Source: Methylocystis echinoides
GTDB lineage: Bacteria > Pseudomonadota > Alphaproteobacteria > Rhizobiales > Beijerinckiaceae
Direction: 5' to 3'
DNA: 64,000 nt
NCBI RefSeq assembly: GCF_027923385.1
Contig: NZ_BSEC01000001.1
Coordinates: forward strand, 942,501-1,006,500
Part shown: positions 25,811-34,316 of the stretch, one piece after another
Layout: each line of letters starts with the position of its first letter
Numbering within the stretch: the first letter of the stretch is position 1
The notes under the pieces: generated by a model
Told to the model about the DNA's origin: nothing
Database searches by the model: none
The model's input: the letters and a program-made list of their open reading frames with translations, nothing else
Position numbers and translations under genes: made by a program

Positions 25811-27427
25811 TTACTCTACTGAAAACTCCCGCATCATGCCCATGTCCTCATGTTCGAGGTTGTGGCAGTGATACATGAAGCGGCCCTTGTAATCATTGAA
25901 GGGCTTTGCGATGCGGATGACCTCGCCGGGGCCGACGAGCACGGTGTCCTTGAGCCCGCTGTCGATCAGGCCATCCCGCACCGTCGCATAGGCGTCGGCG
26001 TCCCGACCTTCATAAACACGACTCAGGACCTCGAAGGGTTCGCCATGCAGATGGACGGGATGCGCCATGTCCATCATGCCCATCATTCCCATGCCGCCCA
26101 TTCCACCCATCATGCCGCCGCCCATGCCCATTCCACCCATGCCCATTCCACCCATGCCGCCGCCATGATCGTGATAGATCTCGAAGAGCTGCGTCGTGCC
26201 GACGGGAATGCGCTCGATGTCCATGACGTTGTCGGATTCGTAAGTGCGTCCGTTGAGCGCGAGCTGCATATGGCCCATCGTCAGCGCGATCGGGCGGGGA
26301 CGATCCGGGTTGGCCAGTTCCTCCCTGCGGGAGTGACGGATCGTGGCGAGCTTCTCGGGCAGTTTCGGACTGTCGCTCACAGCGCGCGTCACTGTCGCGG
26401 CGAACAGCGGATAATCATCGCCGACAAAGAGCCCGCCGCCCATCATGCGCTGGGCCATCGGCGGCACGAGCCCCGAGAACTCGCCGCTGCGCATGACGAG
26501 TTTCGAGCCGACCGGACGTCCGCTGAAATCGACCCACAGATCGATGCGCTCGGCAGGCGCGAACATGACATAGGGACGTTTTTCCGGCTTTTCCAATAGG
26601 CCGCCATCGACGCCGATCACGGTAAGCGGCGTGCCGTCGTCCCACATCAGCTTGTAGATTCGCGCGTTCGATCCGTTGAGCAGGCGCAGGCGATAGGTGC
26701 GGCTGTCCACGTCGATCGTGTAATTCGGGCGTCCATTGACGAGAATGCGCTCGCCATAGAAACCGAACATGTTTCGATGCATGCCGCCCCAATAGGCGAG
26801 CTGATTGGCGTCGTCGAAGGAGCGGTCCTGAATGACGAGCGGAATCTCATAGGCGCCCGAGGGCAGGCCCAGCGCGCGCTCTTCCTCATCCTCGATGAGG
26901 ATGCCGCCCGCGAGGCCGTGATAGACCTGCGTCGCCGTCGCCTCATGCGTATGCGGATGGTAGAAATTGAAGCTCGCGCGGTTTTTCACCTCGAACTCGT
27001 AGACATAAGTCTGGCCCGATTCGATCGCGGCCATCGGATGACCGTCGGCGTCCATCGGCACATGCAGTCCATGCCAATGGGTGATGGTTTGTTCCGGCAA
27101 TTCATTGCGCAGACGGATGCGGACTTTCTGCCCTTTCGTCAGGCGCAGCAGCGGACCGAGATAACTGTCCGGCGGCGCCGTCAGCGTCTGTTCGGGCCCC
27201 TTGAGGAGATTGCCGGAATAGCGCCAGACCTGGGTCGGCTTGCCGGGCAGCACCGGAACCAGATCGCGCTTGCAGACAAGCTCGAGGTCGACGTCAGGAT
27301 TGAACGTCTCGCTGGCCATGCGCGGCGCATGCGGCTGCATGCCGACGCCGAAAGCGTCGGAAGAGGCGGCGAGCGCCGCCGCCGACATCAGAAAGCCACG
27401 CCGTGTGAGGGCGAATTTGTTGCGCAT
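25811..27427 (-). CDS. Multicopper oxidase (CueO/CopA-like), Tat-exported
   Basis: 538-residue periplasmic copper oxidase. A twin-arginine signal (LTRRGFLMSAAALAASS) opens the protein. Copper-binding motifs are in order: HWHGLHVP (~120), HPHTHEATATQVYHG (~160), HPVHLHGEPFEVL (~460) and the T1 motif YHCHNLEHEDMGMM near the C-terminus, with the axial Met. A Met/Gly-rich insertion at about 421-452 (MGMGGMGMGGG-type) precedes the third motif. Met-rich insertions in CueO-type enzymes bind and deliver Cu(I). Likely role: Cu(I) oxidation and copper tolerance. It converges on the Met-rich periplasmic protein gene. Confidence 0.93.
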   Translation of the reverse strand: MRNKFALTRRGFLMSAAALAASSDAFGVGMQPHAPRMASETFNPDVDLELVCKRDLVPVLPGKPTQVWRYSGNLLKGPEQTLTAPPDSYLGPLLRLTKGQKVRIRLRNELPEQTITHWHGLHVPMDADGHPMAAIESGQTYVYEFEVKNRASFNFYHPHTHEATATQVYHGLAGGILIEDEEERALGLPSGAYEIPLVIQDRSFDDANQLAYWGGMHRNMFGFYGERILVNGRPNYTIDVDSRTYRLRLLNGSNARIYKLMWDDGTPLTVIGVDGGLLEKPEKRPYVMFAPAERIDLWVDFSGRPVGSKLVMRSGEFSGLVPPMAQRMMGGGLFVGDDYPLFAATVTRAVSDSPKLPEKLATIRHSRREELANPDRPRPIALTMGHMQLALNGRTYESDNVMDIERIPVGTTQLFEIYHDHGGGMGGMGMGGMGMGGGMMGGMGGMGMMGMMDMAHPVHLHGEPFEVLSRVYEGRDADAYATVRDGLIDSGLKDTVLVGPGEVIRIAKPFNDYKGRFMYHCHNLEHEDMGMMREFSVE

Positions 27428-27668
27428 TCAATCCCTTCCCATCCGCGCGGCGATCCCGCGCCGTTTTTATTAGCTTACGCGAATATAAGCAATGGGGAGA
27501 CAAATCCCCCTGCGGCATAAGGCGGCAGAGAAGGGGGCTGTTGTCTAGCGCCGCAAAAAACCCCAGAACGTTTGCGAAGCAGCCGTCGCCTGTGGCAAAA
27601 GCCAAAGATTGTTTTGCCTGTAGCAGCGTCGCCTGTAACACCGGCTTCCGACGGGTTTCACTCAGCGC

Positions 27669-28706
27669 ATGAACGAAACGGTCAGACAGAAGCCGCGGGG
27701 CGCAGCCTTCGCCGCTGTCGCGATGGAGCGGCTGTTCGATCCGCGCATTCGCGGGGCGGTGGCGTCGCGCCCGCGATTCCTTGCGTTTCTGGCGCTGGGC
27801 CTGCTGCTGCATCTGACCATCCTCGCCTTCCTCCTGTGGGAGGACAAGCGCATGACGCCGCCGCCAGCGGAGGAAATCGCGGTGGAGGTGATCACCGAGC
27901 CGCCGCCGCCGGAGCCGCCGCCGCAGCCCGAGGAGAAGAAGGAAGAGCCGCCGCCGCCCGAGCCCGAGAAGCAGCAGCAGGAAAAGCAAAAGCCCCCGCC
28001 CCCGCCTCCACCGCCGCCGGAGAAGCTGGAGGAGCCGGCGACGGACGCGCCGAAGCTCGAAAGCAAGGCCAAGAGCGAACAGGACGCGCCCGAGGAGCAG
28101 AAAGAGGCCAAGACGCCGCGCAAGGACCAGCCGACGGAGAAGGTTGTCCCCAAGGACGAGAAGCCGGAAGGGCTGAAGGATGCCGAGGACGACGCCGACG
28201 GCGACAAGAAGGCCAAGCCGGCGCCGCTCAAGGAGGTCGAGGACAAGCCCGACGCGGAGGTGATCGAGCAGGCCGAGAAGACGCCCAAGCCTGACAAGCC
28301 GACCCCGGACGCCGCCAAGCCGGCCAAGAAGGGAGAGGGCAAGAGCATCGCGGAACAGGTCGCGGCGCTTGCGCCCTTGCCGGATTTCAAGCTGGCGGCG
28401 CCGCCGAAGACTTCGCCGGTGGGCGGCGGTCAGGCCAAGACGACCTATCTCACGATCCTTTACGGCCTGATCATGCCGCACATGCGGATTCCGCCGCGCG
28501 TGCGCGAGATCCAGATGTCGAGCAAGGGCGTCGTCGCCTTCTATATCGACGAAATGGGTAATCTGACCCATCAGGCGGTCTACAAGACGAGCGGCCTGCC
28601 GGACCTCGACGCCGCCGCGCTGGCCGCCGTGCGCGCCGCCGCGCCCTTCCCCCCGCCGCCCCGCGGCCTGCCGCGGGCGATGCTGTTCAGTTACGCGACG
28701 AAGTAA
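27669..28706 (+). CDS. TonB-like energy transducer
   Basis: 345 residues. A single N-terminal membrane helix (~37-58, FLAFLALGLLLHLTILAFLL) is followed by a long Pro/Glu/Lys-rich periplasmic spacer (~65-245). The C-terminal domain (~260-345) has the TonB pattern VVAFYIDEMGNLTHQAVYKTS and DAAALAAVRAAAPFPPPP. It would couple the inner-membrane proton motive force to outer-membrane receptors. No exbB/exbD or receptor gene is adjacent; it stands alone, divergent from the multicopper oxidase. Could also be a TolA-like protein, but the C-terminus fits TonB. Confidence 0.82.
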   Translation: MNETVRQKPRGAAFAAVAMERLFDPRIRGAVASRPRFLAFLALGLLLHLTILAFLLWEDKRMTPPPAEEIAVEVITEPPPPEPPPQPEEKKEEPPPPEPEKQQQEKQKPPPPPPPPPEKLEEPATDAPKLESKAKSEQDAPEEQKEAKTPRKDQPTEKVVPKDEKPEGLKDAEDDADGDKKAKPAPLKEVEDKPDAEVIEQAEKTPKPDKPTPDAAKPAKKGEGKSIAEQVAALAPLPDFKLAAPPKTSPVGGGQAKTTYLTILYGLIMPHMRIPPRVREIQMSSKGVVAFYIDEMGNLTHQAVYKTSGLPDLDAAALAAVRAAAPFPPPPRGLPRAMLFSYATK

Positions 28707-28717
28707 GGCGCGGACGG

Positions 28718-28742
28718 CGCCCTCCCGCGCGGCGCGAGGGCG
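28718..28742. terminator. Hairpin between convergent tonB-like and pgeF genes
   Basis: CGCCCTC (28718-28724) pairs perfectly with GAGGGCG (28736-28742) around a GC-rich loop that can pair further. It lies in the 50-base gap between two convergent stops. No U-tract, so termination efficiency is uncertain. Confidence 0.45.
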
Positions 28743-28756
28743 TGTTGCGGGGACGG

Positions 28757-29536
28757 CTAACCCGCCAGCGCAATCGCCGAAACGAGCCGCCCGTAATCCG
28801 GCTCCTGCCGATGCACGCTGCGCCGATAGCTGAAGCAGCGCGCCTCATCGGCGTAAGTGTCGACGCCCAGCGCCTCGAAAGACGCCGGCTCCAGCCGCGT
28901 CACCCGCATCGCGATGAAGCCTTGCAGGTCGAACATGCTGTGGCCCGCGCGGGGGGACGGCGCGAAGAAGCGGGCGTAATCGCGGTCGGCCTCGAGGAAG
29001 CGCTCGGAGAATTCAGGCCCCACCTCATAGCTTCCGGGGCCGATCGCCGGTCCCAGCGCGACATGGGTGTCGGCGCGGCGCGCGCCCTGCGCCTCCATGG
29101 CGGCGATGGTCGCTTCGATCATGCCGGTGAAGGCGCCTTTCCAGCCGGCGTGGCAGGCGCCGATCACGCCCGCCCGCGCATCGGCGAAGAGCAGCATGCC
29201 GCAGTCCGCGCCGGTGACGCCGAGCGCAAGGCCGGCTTCGCGCGTCACGAGGCCGTCGCAGCGCGGCCGCGCCTCGGGCGCCCAGGGTTCGGAGACGGTC
29301 AGCGCGTCGGCGGAGTGAATCTGGAACGGCACCAGCAGGCGCTCGGGGGCGACGCCGACGCGGCCGGCCATGCGGGCGCGATTCTCGGCGACGCGCGCCG
29401 GTTCGTCCCTGGAGCCGACGCCGCCGTTCAGTGAACCGTAGACGCCGTCGGAGACGCCTCCCTCGCGGGTGAAGAAGGCGTGGCGCACGCCGGGCAGAGC
29501 GAGATTGGCGGCGGCGAGCGCAGGCGGATGCGACAT
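28757..29536 (-). CDS. pgeF: Purine nucleoside phosphorylase / polyphenol oxidase-fold protein (YfiH/LACC1 family)
   Basis: 259-residue protein of the YfiH family; members have purine nucleoside phosphorylase/adenosine deaminase-type activity, or edit peptidoglycan cytoplasmically (PgeF). The metal site is visible as HSADALTV (~104), ADCGMLLFAD (~140) and IGACHAGWKGAFTGMI (~158), giving the His-Cys-His set. LGPAIGPGSYEVG follows. It is the last gene of an lgt-midA-pgeF operon, 14 bases after the methyltransferase stop, a common alphaproteobacterial order. Confidence 0.9.
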   Translation of the reverse strand: MSHPPALAAANLALPGVRHAFFTREGGVSDGVYGSLNGGVGSRDEPARVAENRARMAGRVGVAPERLLVPFQIHSADALTVSEPWAPEARPRCDGLVTREAGLALGVTGADCGMLLFADARAGVIGACHAGWKGAFTGMIEATIAAMEAQGARRADTHVALGPAIGPGSYEVGPEFSERFLEADRDYARFFAPSPRAGHSMFDLQGFIAMRVTRLEPASFEALGVDTYADEARCFSYRRSVHRQEPDYGRLVSAIALAG

Positions 29537-29550
29537 GGGACGCCCTCCGG

Positions 29551-30633
29551 TCAGACGATGAAGCCCGGCAGATCGGGCATGTCGGGATGGGTCACCGCCA
29601 TCACCTTGAACAGCCCGCCCATCTGTCGGCGCGGGTCCTTGACGCCGGTGAGGCGGTCGAAGGCGTCGAGGATGGCTTGCGCCTGCTCCGGCGTGGCTTT
29701 CTTCATGAGGGTCTGCGCGCGGCGTTCGATGCCGAGCTGCAAAAGGAATTGCGCCTGCGTCACCGGCCCCATGACTTTCGCGCCTTCCGCGCGGGCGGCG
29801 CGGGCGAGCGCCGCGAAGTCCACATGCGCGGTGAGATCGGCCTCGCCAGGCTCCGCGAGCGGATCGACATAAGCGTGTTTCGCCACCGCCTGCAGACTGT
29901 CGCCGAGCGAGGTTTCCGGATAGCCGTAGTCGACCACCAGCAGCACGCCGCCCTCGCGCGCCAGTCGCGCGGCGATGTCGCCCATGACGCGCTGGCTCGC
30001 CGGGCTCACCTCGATGATCGAGCCTTCGCGCGCCGGCGCCATCAGCGCGGGCTCGATCTCGTCGGCGAGGCCGAAGACAAGCCCGCCAGAGGCGTTGAGG
30101 CCGATGAGCCGCTCGCGCCAGCCGGACAGCGTGCGCACGTAATGGCGCACGGGCAGGGCGTCGAAAAACTCATTGGCGAGGATGATCGCCGGACCCGGCG
30201 GCGTTTCGTTGACGTCGCCGCTCCAGCTCACCATCTTCGGCGCCTGCGCCAGCGTCTGCTCCTGAAGGCGGCGCAGGAGCGGGCTGGTCTCCACGAGATG
30301 CACGGTGATTGCGTCGAGGAAGGCGGGCGCGATGCGCGCGACGCGCAGCACATCCGACATGAGCGTGCCGCGTCCGGGGCCGAGCTCGATCAGCCGCGTG
30401 GGCGCGGGCGCGCCGGCAAACCGCCAGGCTTCGCTCGCCCAGACCCCGAGCAGCTCGCCGAACATCTGGCTGATTTCGGGCGCCGTCACAAAATCACCGG
30501 CCGCGCCGAACGGATCGCGGGTCATGTAATAGCCGTAGCGCGGATGGCCAAGGCACAGCGTCATGTAGCGTTCGAGCGTGATGGGCCCCTCATGGGCGAT
30601 CAGCGTGGCGATTTCCTGTTTCAGCGCATTCAT
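29551..30633 (-). CDS. SAM-dependent methyltransferase, MidA/NDUFAF7 family (DUF185)
   Basis: 360 residues. The N-terminal GPITLERYMTLCLGHPRYGYYMTRDPFG and GDFVTAPEISQMFGELLG are signatures of the NDUFAF7/MidA family. The SAM-binding loop is LIELGPGRGTLMSDVLR (~85). LANEFFDALPVRHYV follows near 165. The mitochondrial homologue dimethylates an arginine on the NDUFS2 subunit of complex I, so a similar role on bacterial NuoD is plausible. Start overlaps the lgt stop as ATGA. Confidence 0.9.
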   Translation of the reverse strand: MNALKQEIATLIAHEGPITLERYMTLCLGHPRYGYYMTRDPFGAAGDFVTAPEISQMFGELLGVWASEAWRFAGAPAPTRLIELGPGRGTLMSDVLRVARIAPAFLDAITVHLVETSPLLRRLQEQTLAQAPKMVSWSGDVNETPPGPAIILANEFFDALPVRHYVRTLSGWRERLIGLNASGGLVFGLADEIEPALMAPAREGSIIEVSPASQRVMGDIAARLAREGGVLLVVDYGYPETSLGDSLQAVAKHAYVDPLAEPGEADLTAHVDFAALARAARAEGAKVMGPVTQAQFLLQLGIERRAQTLMKKATPEQAQAILDAFDRLTGVKDPRRQMGGLFKVMAVTHPDMPDLPGFIV

Positions 30634-31454
30634 GCGGTCGCGCTCCTGCGGCGCAGGGAAAAGACGAGGAGGGCCCCGCCGATAAGGATGAGCGGCGCCG
30701 AGAGCGCCATGCCCATGGTCAGCCCGTGGGGCAGGGCCTCCTGCACCGGGTCGGGCTCCCGGAAGAATTCGCAGAAGATGCGCGCCAGCCCGTAGCCGAC
30801 GCCGAAGATCCCCGTCGCGAGGCCGGGCCGCTTCAGTCCGCCGGCGCGGGCGGCGAGAAGGAGCAGCGCGAACAGCGCAATTCCCTCCAGCCCCGCTTCA
30901 TAGAGTTGGCTCGGATGACGCGGCGCATCCCCGGCGGTGGGAAAAACCATCGCCCAGGGAACATCTGTCTCGCGGCCCCACATTTCCGGCCGGATGAAAT
31001 TCGCCAGCCGGCCGAAGAACAGGCCGATCGGCGTCACGGTCGCGCAAATGTCGGAGACGGTGAGGAAGGGCGTCGCATATTTGCGCGCAAACAGCCCCAT
31101 GCCGACAAGCACGCCGATAAGCCCCCCGTGAAAGGCCATGCCGCCCTTCCATGTCTGAAGGATCTCGAGCGGATGGGCGAGGTAGAAGGTGGGGTCGTAG
31201 AAGAGCACATGACCGAGGCGCCCGCCGATGATGACGCCGAACGCCGTATAGACGATGAGATCGTCGACCGCCTCGCGGCTCGGCCGCGGCTGTCCGGGAG
31301 CCCATAGCGCGTCAGCGCCGACAAGCCGGCGCATGCCGATCCAGGCGCAGATGAATCCCCCGATATAGGCGAGCGCGTACCAGCGGATCGGGAACGGACC
31401 GAGATGGACCGCGACGGGATCGATGACAGGGAAAGGCAGCACAAAGAAGGGCAT
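30630..31454 (-). CDS. lgt: Phosphatidylglycerol--prolipoprotein diacylglyceryl transferase
   Basis: 274-residue inner-membrane enzyme that attaches diacylglycerol to the lipobox Cys of prolipoproteins. Multiple hydrophobic helices. The family motifs are FPIRWYALAYIGGF near the N-terminus, GGRLGHVLFYDP, WKGGMAFHGGLIGV (conserved His) and GRLANFIRPEMWGRETD with the catalytic-region Arg/Asn/Glu. The C-terminal YEAGLEG and GFGVGYGLARIFCEFFREPD-like region fit alphaproteobacterial Lgt. ATG 31454 is preferred to the TTG one codon upstream. First gene of the lgt-midA-pgeF operon. Confidence 0.95.
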   Translation of the reverse strand: MPFFVLPFPVIDPVAVHLGPFPIRWYALAYIGGFICAWIGMRRLVGADALWAPGQPRPSREAVDDLIVYTAFGVIIGGRLGHVLFYDPTFYLAHPLEILQTWKGGMAFHGGLIGVLVGMGLFARKYATPFLTVSDICATVTPIGLFFGRLANFIRPEMWGRETDVPWAMVFPTAGDAPRHPSQLYEAGLEGIALFALLLLAARAGGLKRPGLATGIFGVGYGLARIFCEFFREPDPVQEALPHGLTMGMALSAPLILIGGALLVFSLRRRSATA

Positions 31455-31457
31455 CAA

Positions 31458-31772
31458 AGGGGTCCGGCCGGGCGCGCGACTCAGCCCATCGGCGCGTTAA
31501 CCTTTTAGCGACGAGGCGCCGGGATGTCATGCCCCCTTCGCTTGTCCCCCTCGCTTGCCCTTCTGATGACAAAACAGCGGCGGAAAGAGGATGTCCCCGT
31601 CGCATTCCTGCGCATGATCAGGGAGAAAGCGCCGAGTGCCTCCCTCTCTCCCCGGCGCGCAGACGCCCGTCTTTCGACGGGTTCTGGCGGGAGAGAGGTT
31701 GCCGATGACGGCCACGATCGGCTCCCTCTCCCGCGACGCGGGGGAGGGATTGGAAGGGGGCCTCTTCGCGGA
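31458..31772. other. Intergenic region of 315 bases with palindromic repeats
   Basis: Lies upstream of lgt and downstream of the hypothetical gene at 31773-32363. The half nearest 31640-31763 holds GC-rich palindromic repeats. The rest shows no convincing coding frame. A promoter for lgt must lie here but no clear -35/-10 pair could be picked out. Confidence 0.5.
31639..31763. repeat. Palindromic intergenic repeat cluster
   Basis: Two imperfect palindromes. CCTCTCTCCC-type and GGGAGAGAGG arms stand around 31640-31698, with an inner CCGTC...GACGG hairpin. A second unit at 31721-31763 reads CTCCCTCTCCCGCGACGCGG followed by GGGAGGG. Same family as the copies near 25.8, 41.9 and 51.0 kb. Confidence 0.6.
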
Positions 31773-32363
31773 TCAAACCGGGCGGTTCGCGTTCCTGTTG
31801 CGGACCGGCCCCATGCGCTCGACGCCCTGCGCATAGCTGATGATGTCGAATTTCTGGTTGAAACCCAGCGCGGCGTCGGCGACGGCGTCGGTCTTGCCGG
31901 CCGTGGACAGTTTCTTCAGGTCGCCCTTGTCGAGATAAAGCAGCTCGAGCAGCTCGTTATAGACGGTGGCCTCGTCGATCGGCAGCACCGAATAAGTGAC
32001 GCCGTCGATCTCCACGTCATATTTCGACAGAAGGTCGATGTTGTTGCAGAAGATGAAATACTTCCCCTCGGGGGTGAACAGGCCCTTCGTCACCTGGGCG
32101 AGGTCCGTCAGCCATTCGAAGGAATGAAGGTAACAGGCGAAGAACGGAATTGTCGGTTCTCCGACATTGGCGATCGCAATCACCTGATCGACGGAACGCT
32201 CCGGCGGCCGCTTTTCGTCCGCGAACTGCTCCGCGAAGATCAACGCGAGTTCCCCGCGAAAACCATAGCGTCCGGGCTTTTCCGTAGGCCCCTTGAGCAC
32301 CGCGTTGAGAAGGCGGCCCTGCTCTTCGAGCGTCTTGAAGGCTGTGTCGGCAATGCTGGTCAT
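31773..32363 (-). CDS. Hypothetical cytoplasmic protein
   Basis: 196 residues from the ATG at 32363, which has a GAGAG-type ribosome site; the in-frame extension to 32528 looks non-coding. Soluble, mixed alpha/beta composition with aromatic patches (FFACYLHSFEWL, YFIFCNNIDLLSKYDV). Positively charged C-terminus ending in RNRNANRPV. No signal peptide, membrane helix or known motif recognised. Codon use (third-position GC) matches neighbouring genes, so it is likely real. Confidence 0.65.
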   Translation of the reverse strand: MTSIADTAFKTLEEQGRLLNAVLKGPTEKPGRYGFRGELALIFAEQFADEKRPPERSVDQVIAIANVGEPTIPFFACYLHSFEWLTDLAQVTKGLFTPEGKYFIFCNNIDLLSKYDVEIDGVTYSVLPIDEATVYNELLELLYLDKGDLKKLSTAGKTDAVADAALGFNQKFDIISYAQGVERMGPVRNRNANRPV

Positions 32364-32689
32364 GTCGTCTCTCTTCGCCAGTTGAATTTCTTCAGCGATG
32401 GCTGAGCAACCGACATGCCAGCGCTGCGCGGGGCGGCCTGCGGCGGTGGGACGCATGGGCGAACAAGGCGCGGGGCGGGGCTCAAAGCCTTGTTCAAGCT
32501 GTTTCCGTGATGTGAATGCGGAGAGCACGATCCCCTATTCGCAAGGCCGCCCTGTCTATAACGACGCGGGCGTGGAGATGAACCAGTCCCGGCGCCTTCG
32601 TGTGATCGACGCATGCGTTTAGGAACATGAGGGACGCAGCCTCTCCATAAAGCCGCGGGCTCGTCGGCGCATCGCAACACAGCTTCCTG
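32364..32689. other. Intergenic region of 326 bases
   Basis: Between the start of the hypothetical gene at 32363 and the stop of the CAP-domain gene at 32690, both on the minus strand. A 74-codon plus-strand frame (32398-32622) exists but lacks a ribosome site and family resemblance. No repeat or RNA recognised. Confidence 0.45.
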
Positions 32690-33232
32690 TCAGTTCGACA
32701 TGATCAGCGCCCACCAGATTTTTCCATTGGACGTCGAGGTCGCCGCAATGCCCATCCGGGTCACATGCGGTTCCAGCAGATTTCGATCATGGGCGTCGGA
32801 GCGCCGCCAGGCTGAAAAAGCCGTGGCGAATGTTGCGTGTCCGACCGAAACGTTCTCGACCGCATAGGAAGCTTCATAGCCGTTGGCGGCGGTCCTTTCC
32901 GCCAACGAGCCCGCGACGTCGTGGTCGAGGCGCTGCGCCCGGGCCATGGCATCAGCCTGGTCCTGCGCCGCCGTCTGAAGCGCCGGATCGAGGACGAGCG
33001 TCGGGAGTCCCCTGGTTCGACGGTAGGTGGAGATCGCTGCTCTCGCGGCGTTCTGGTCGAGGACATCCGCGCCCGGGTGGGAAATACGCGCGTCAGGCTC
33101 GAAGCGAGCGCACCCGCCGATCGCCAGCGCCAGAGCAGCGCATAGCCAGGTCCCGGCGCTGCGGCCGACAAGGCGTTCTGGCTGGGGAGGGTATCCGCCG
33201 TTCGACGGCGTCCCGGAGACGATATGGTCCAT
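32690..33232 (-). CDS. CAP/SCP-domain lipoprotein
   Basis: 180 residues. A basic N-terminal segment is followed by a hydrophobic stretch ending in a lipobox (AIGGC, Cys41), so it should be lipidated and exported. The rest is a CAP (cysteine-rich secretory/PR-1-like) domain: RGLPTLVLDPALQTAAQDQA, HDVAGSLAERTAANGYEAS, NVSVGHATFATAFSAWRRSD, HDRNLLEPHVTRMGIA and a final WWALIMS. Function of bacterial CAP lipoproteins is generally unclear. Transcribed divergently from the small lipoprotein gene at 33336. Confidence 0.82.
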   Translation of the reverse strand: MDHIVSGTPSNGGYPPQPERLVGRSAGTWLCAALALAIGGCARFEPDARISHPGADVLDQNAARAAISTYRRTRGLPTLVLDPALQTAAQDQADAMARAQRLDHDVAGSLAERTAANGYEASYAVENVSVGHATFATAFSAWRRSDAHDRNLLEPHVTRMGIAATSTSNGKIWWALIMSN

Positions 33233-33275
33233 GCGTCCTGTGCGGCTCCTTCATGAGGGCGCGACCCTGCCATTT

Positions 33276-33304
33276 TTCGCATAAGCGCCCGCGTGTAATA
33301 TAAT
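33276..33304 (+). promoter_or_regulatory. Putative sigma-70-type promoter for the small lipoprotein
   Basis: A perfect TATAAT at 33299-33304 with TTCGCA at 33276-33281 (4 of 6 to TTGACA) and a 17-base spacer. It stands 31 bases ahead of the ATG at 33336. The local A+T richness is unusual for this genome. Confidence 0.5.
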
Positions 33305-33335
33305 TTCGGGATATGCCGAATATGGAAATCCGTAA

Positions 33336-33491
33336 ATGCGCCGCTTCACAATACAGCTCGGACTGCTCGCGCTCATATTCGCACTCGGGGGGTGCGGCGC
33401 GAATTATCACTTCAGCCAAAGGGGAGCCTGTCCCACGCCCGGCATTTCGCCGCTGGCGTCCAACTGCCCGTCGCCAGACCCGCAAAAATGA
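33336..33491 (+). CDS. Small lipoprotein (51 residues)
   Basis: Short frame with a lipoprotein signal: basic start (MRRFTIQ), hydrophobic core LGLLALIFA and lipobox LGGC with Cys20 at +1. The mature peptide is only 32 residues and contains two further Cys (C32, C44) and several Pro. GGA stands 9 bases upstream of the ATG, and a TATAAT-type promoter lies 31 bases upstream. The precise fit of the signal and lipobox makes chance unlikely. Similar tiny 'xxGCG' lipoproteins occur widely in Proteobacteria; function unknown. Confidence 0.7.
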   Translation: MRRFTIQLGLLALIFALGGCGANYHFSQRGACPTPGISPLASNCPSPDPQK

Positions 33492-33593
33492 ACGCGCCTG
33501 CGGCGAACCGCGTTCAGCCGCGGTTGCCGAGTGCGCGGCAAGGGAGGGTTGTCACCAGCTGGTTCCGGCGGCGCGGAGCCCTACATCATCCGA

Positions 33594-33797
33594 ATGTACA
33601 GACAACGGCAAACCCCCGAAGAAGCCGCCGCCAAGCGCGCCTATATCGCGCGTGGCCAACGTATCCGGTCCGGCGAAACGCCCGGCCTCCTGACGGCGGA
33701 CGGCAAGGCGATCCGCCCCGAAATCAGGGAGCTGATCGACGCGGCGTTGGCCAAAAACGGCGCCGTGAGACCCGGTGCCGATAAAGAGACGCGGTGA
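33594..33797 (+). CDS. Small hypothetical protein
   Basis: 67 residues from ATG 33594 (a GTG at 33531 would add 21). The sequence is hydrophilic and regular: RQRQTPEEAAAKRAYIARGQRI.. then TADGKAIRPEIRELIDAALA. It looks like a coding sequence with helical propensity, but it has no recognised domain and no strong ribosome site (GGAG 16 bases upstream). Lies ~100 bases after the small lipoprotein and 72 bases before tRNA-Lys on the other strand. Confidence 0.45.
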   Translation: MYRQRQTPEEAAAKRAYIARGQRIRSGETPGLLTADGKAIRPEIRELIDAALAKNGAVRPGADKETR

Positions 33798-33869
33798 CGG
33801 GACCCAAAGCGAAGCGCCCCGAGAAGCTGGCTGGCTCGGGGCTGTCGGCGTTGCAGGATAGTCGTTTAT

Positions 33870-33945
33870 TGGTGAGCGCGCCGGGGCTCGAACCCGGGAC
33901 CCCCTGATTAAAAGTCAGATGCTCTACCGACTGAGCTACGCGCTC
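33870..33945 (-). tRNA. tRNA-Lys (anticodon TTT)
   Basis: 76-base cloverleaf on the minus strand. The acceptor arm GAGCGCG pairs perfectly with CGCGCTC. D-arm AGCTCAGTCGGTAGAGC, anticodon loop CTTTTAA with TTT, T-arm GGGTTCGAGCCC. Discriminator A and encoded CCA at 33872-33870. Confidence 0.96.
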
Positions 33946-34073
33946 GTTCCAGGTCGCATTTTCTTCGTGCGGTCGGGCAGGCGGGTCGGTCCGCTCGCCG
34001 TCGCCGCGGATGCGTTAGGGGTTCAACTACCTATCCCTGCCGGGGCGGTCAACCCCGTCGGGCCGGGATTCGG

Positions 34074-34313
34074 CTATCGCGCCACATAATTGGCGGCGAG
34101 CGCCACGAAGCCGAAAATCACCGCCGCGATCACCGTGGTGGCGGCGGCCTTTTTCACAAGCTGCGGGGCGACCGGCGCGCCGGGATCGCTCCCCTCCGGC
34201 AACTCCTCGCCCGCCTCGTCCGCCGAGCGTACCCCGAACGGCAGAACGGCGAACAGGACGATCCACCAGATCGTCACGTAAATCGCCAGGGCGAGCGGGA
34301 GCGGGAAGGGCAT
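34074..34313 (-). CDS. DUF1467 family membrane protein
   Basis: 79 residues with two membrane helices, ~6-26 (PLALAIYVTIWWIVLFAVLP) and ~57-77. The WWIVLFAVLPFGVRS stretch is the DUF1467 signature. It starts 3 bases after the methylmalonyl-CoA epimerase stop, a pairing conserved in Hyphomicrobiales. Function unknown. Confidence 0.85.
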   Translation of the reverse strand: MPFPLPLALAIYVTIWWIVLFAVLPFGVRSADEAGEELPEGSDPGAPVAPQLVKKAAATTVIAAVIFGFVALAANYVAR

Positions 34314-34316
34314 GGA

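Noticed and set aside
33392..33784. A 130-codon plus-strand frame overlapping the small lipoprotein and the next small gene
   Set aside because: It lies out of frame with the well-formed lipoprotein signal and is Arg/Pro-rich, typical of a shadow frame.
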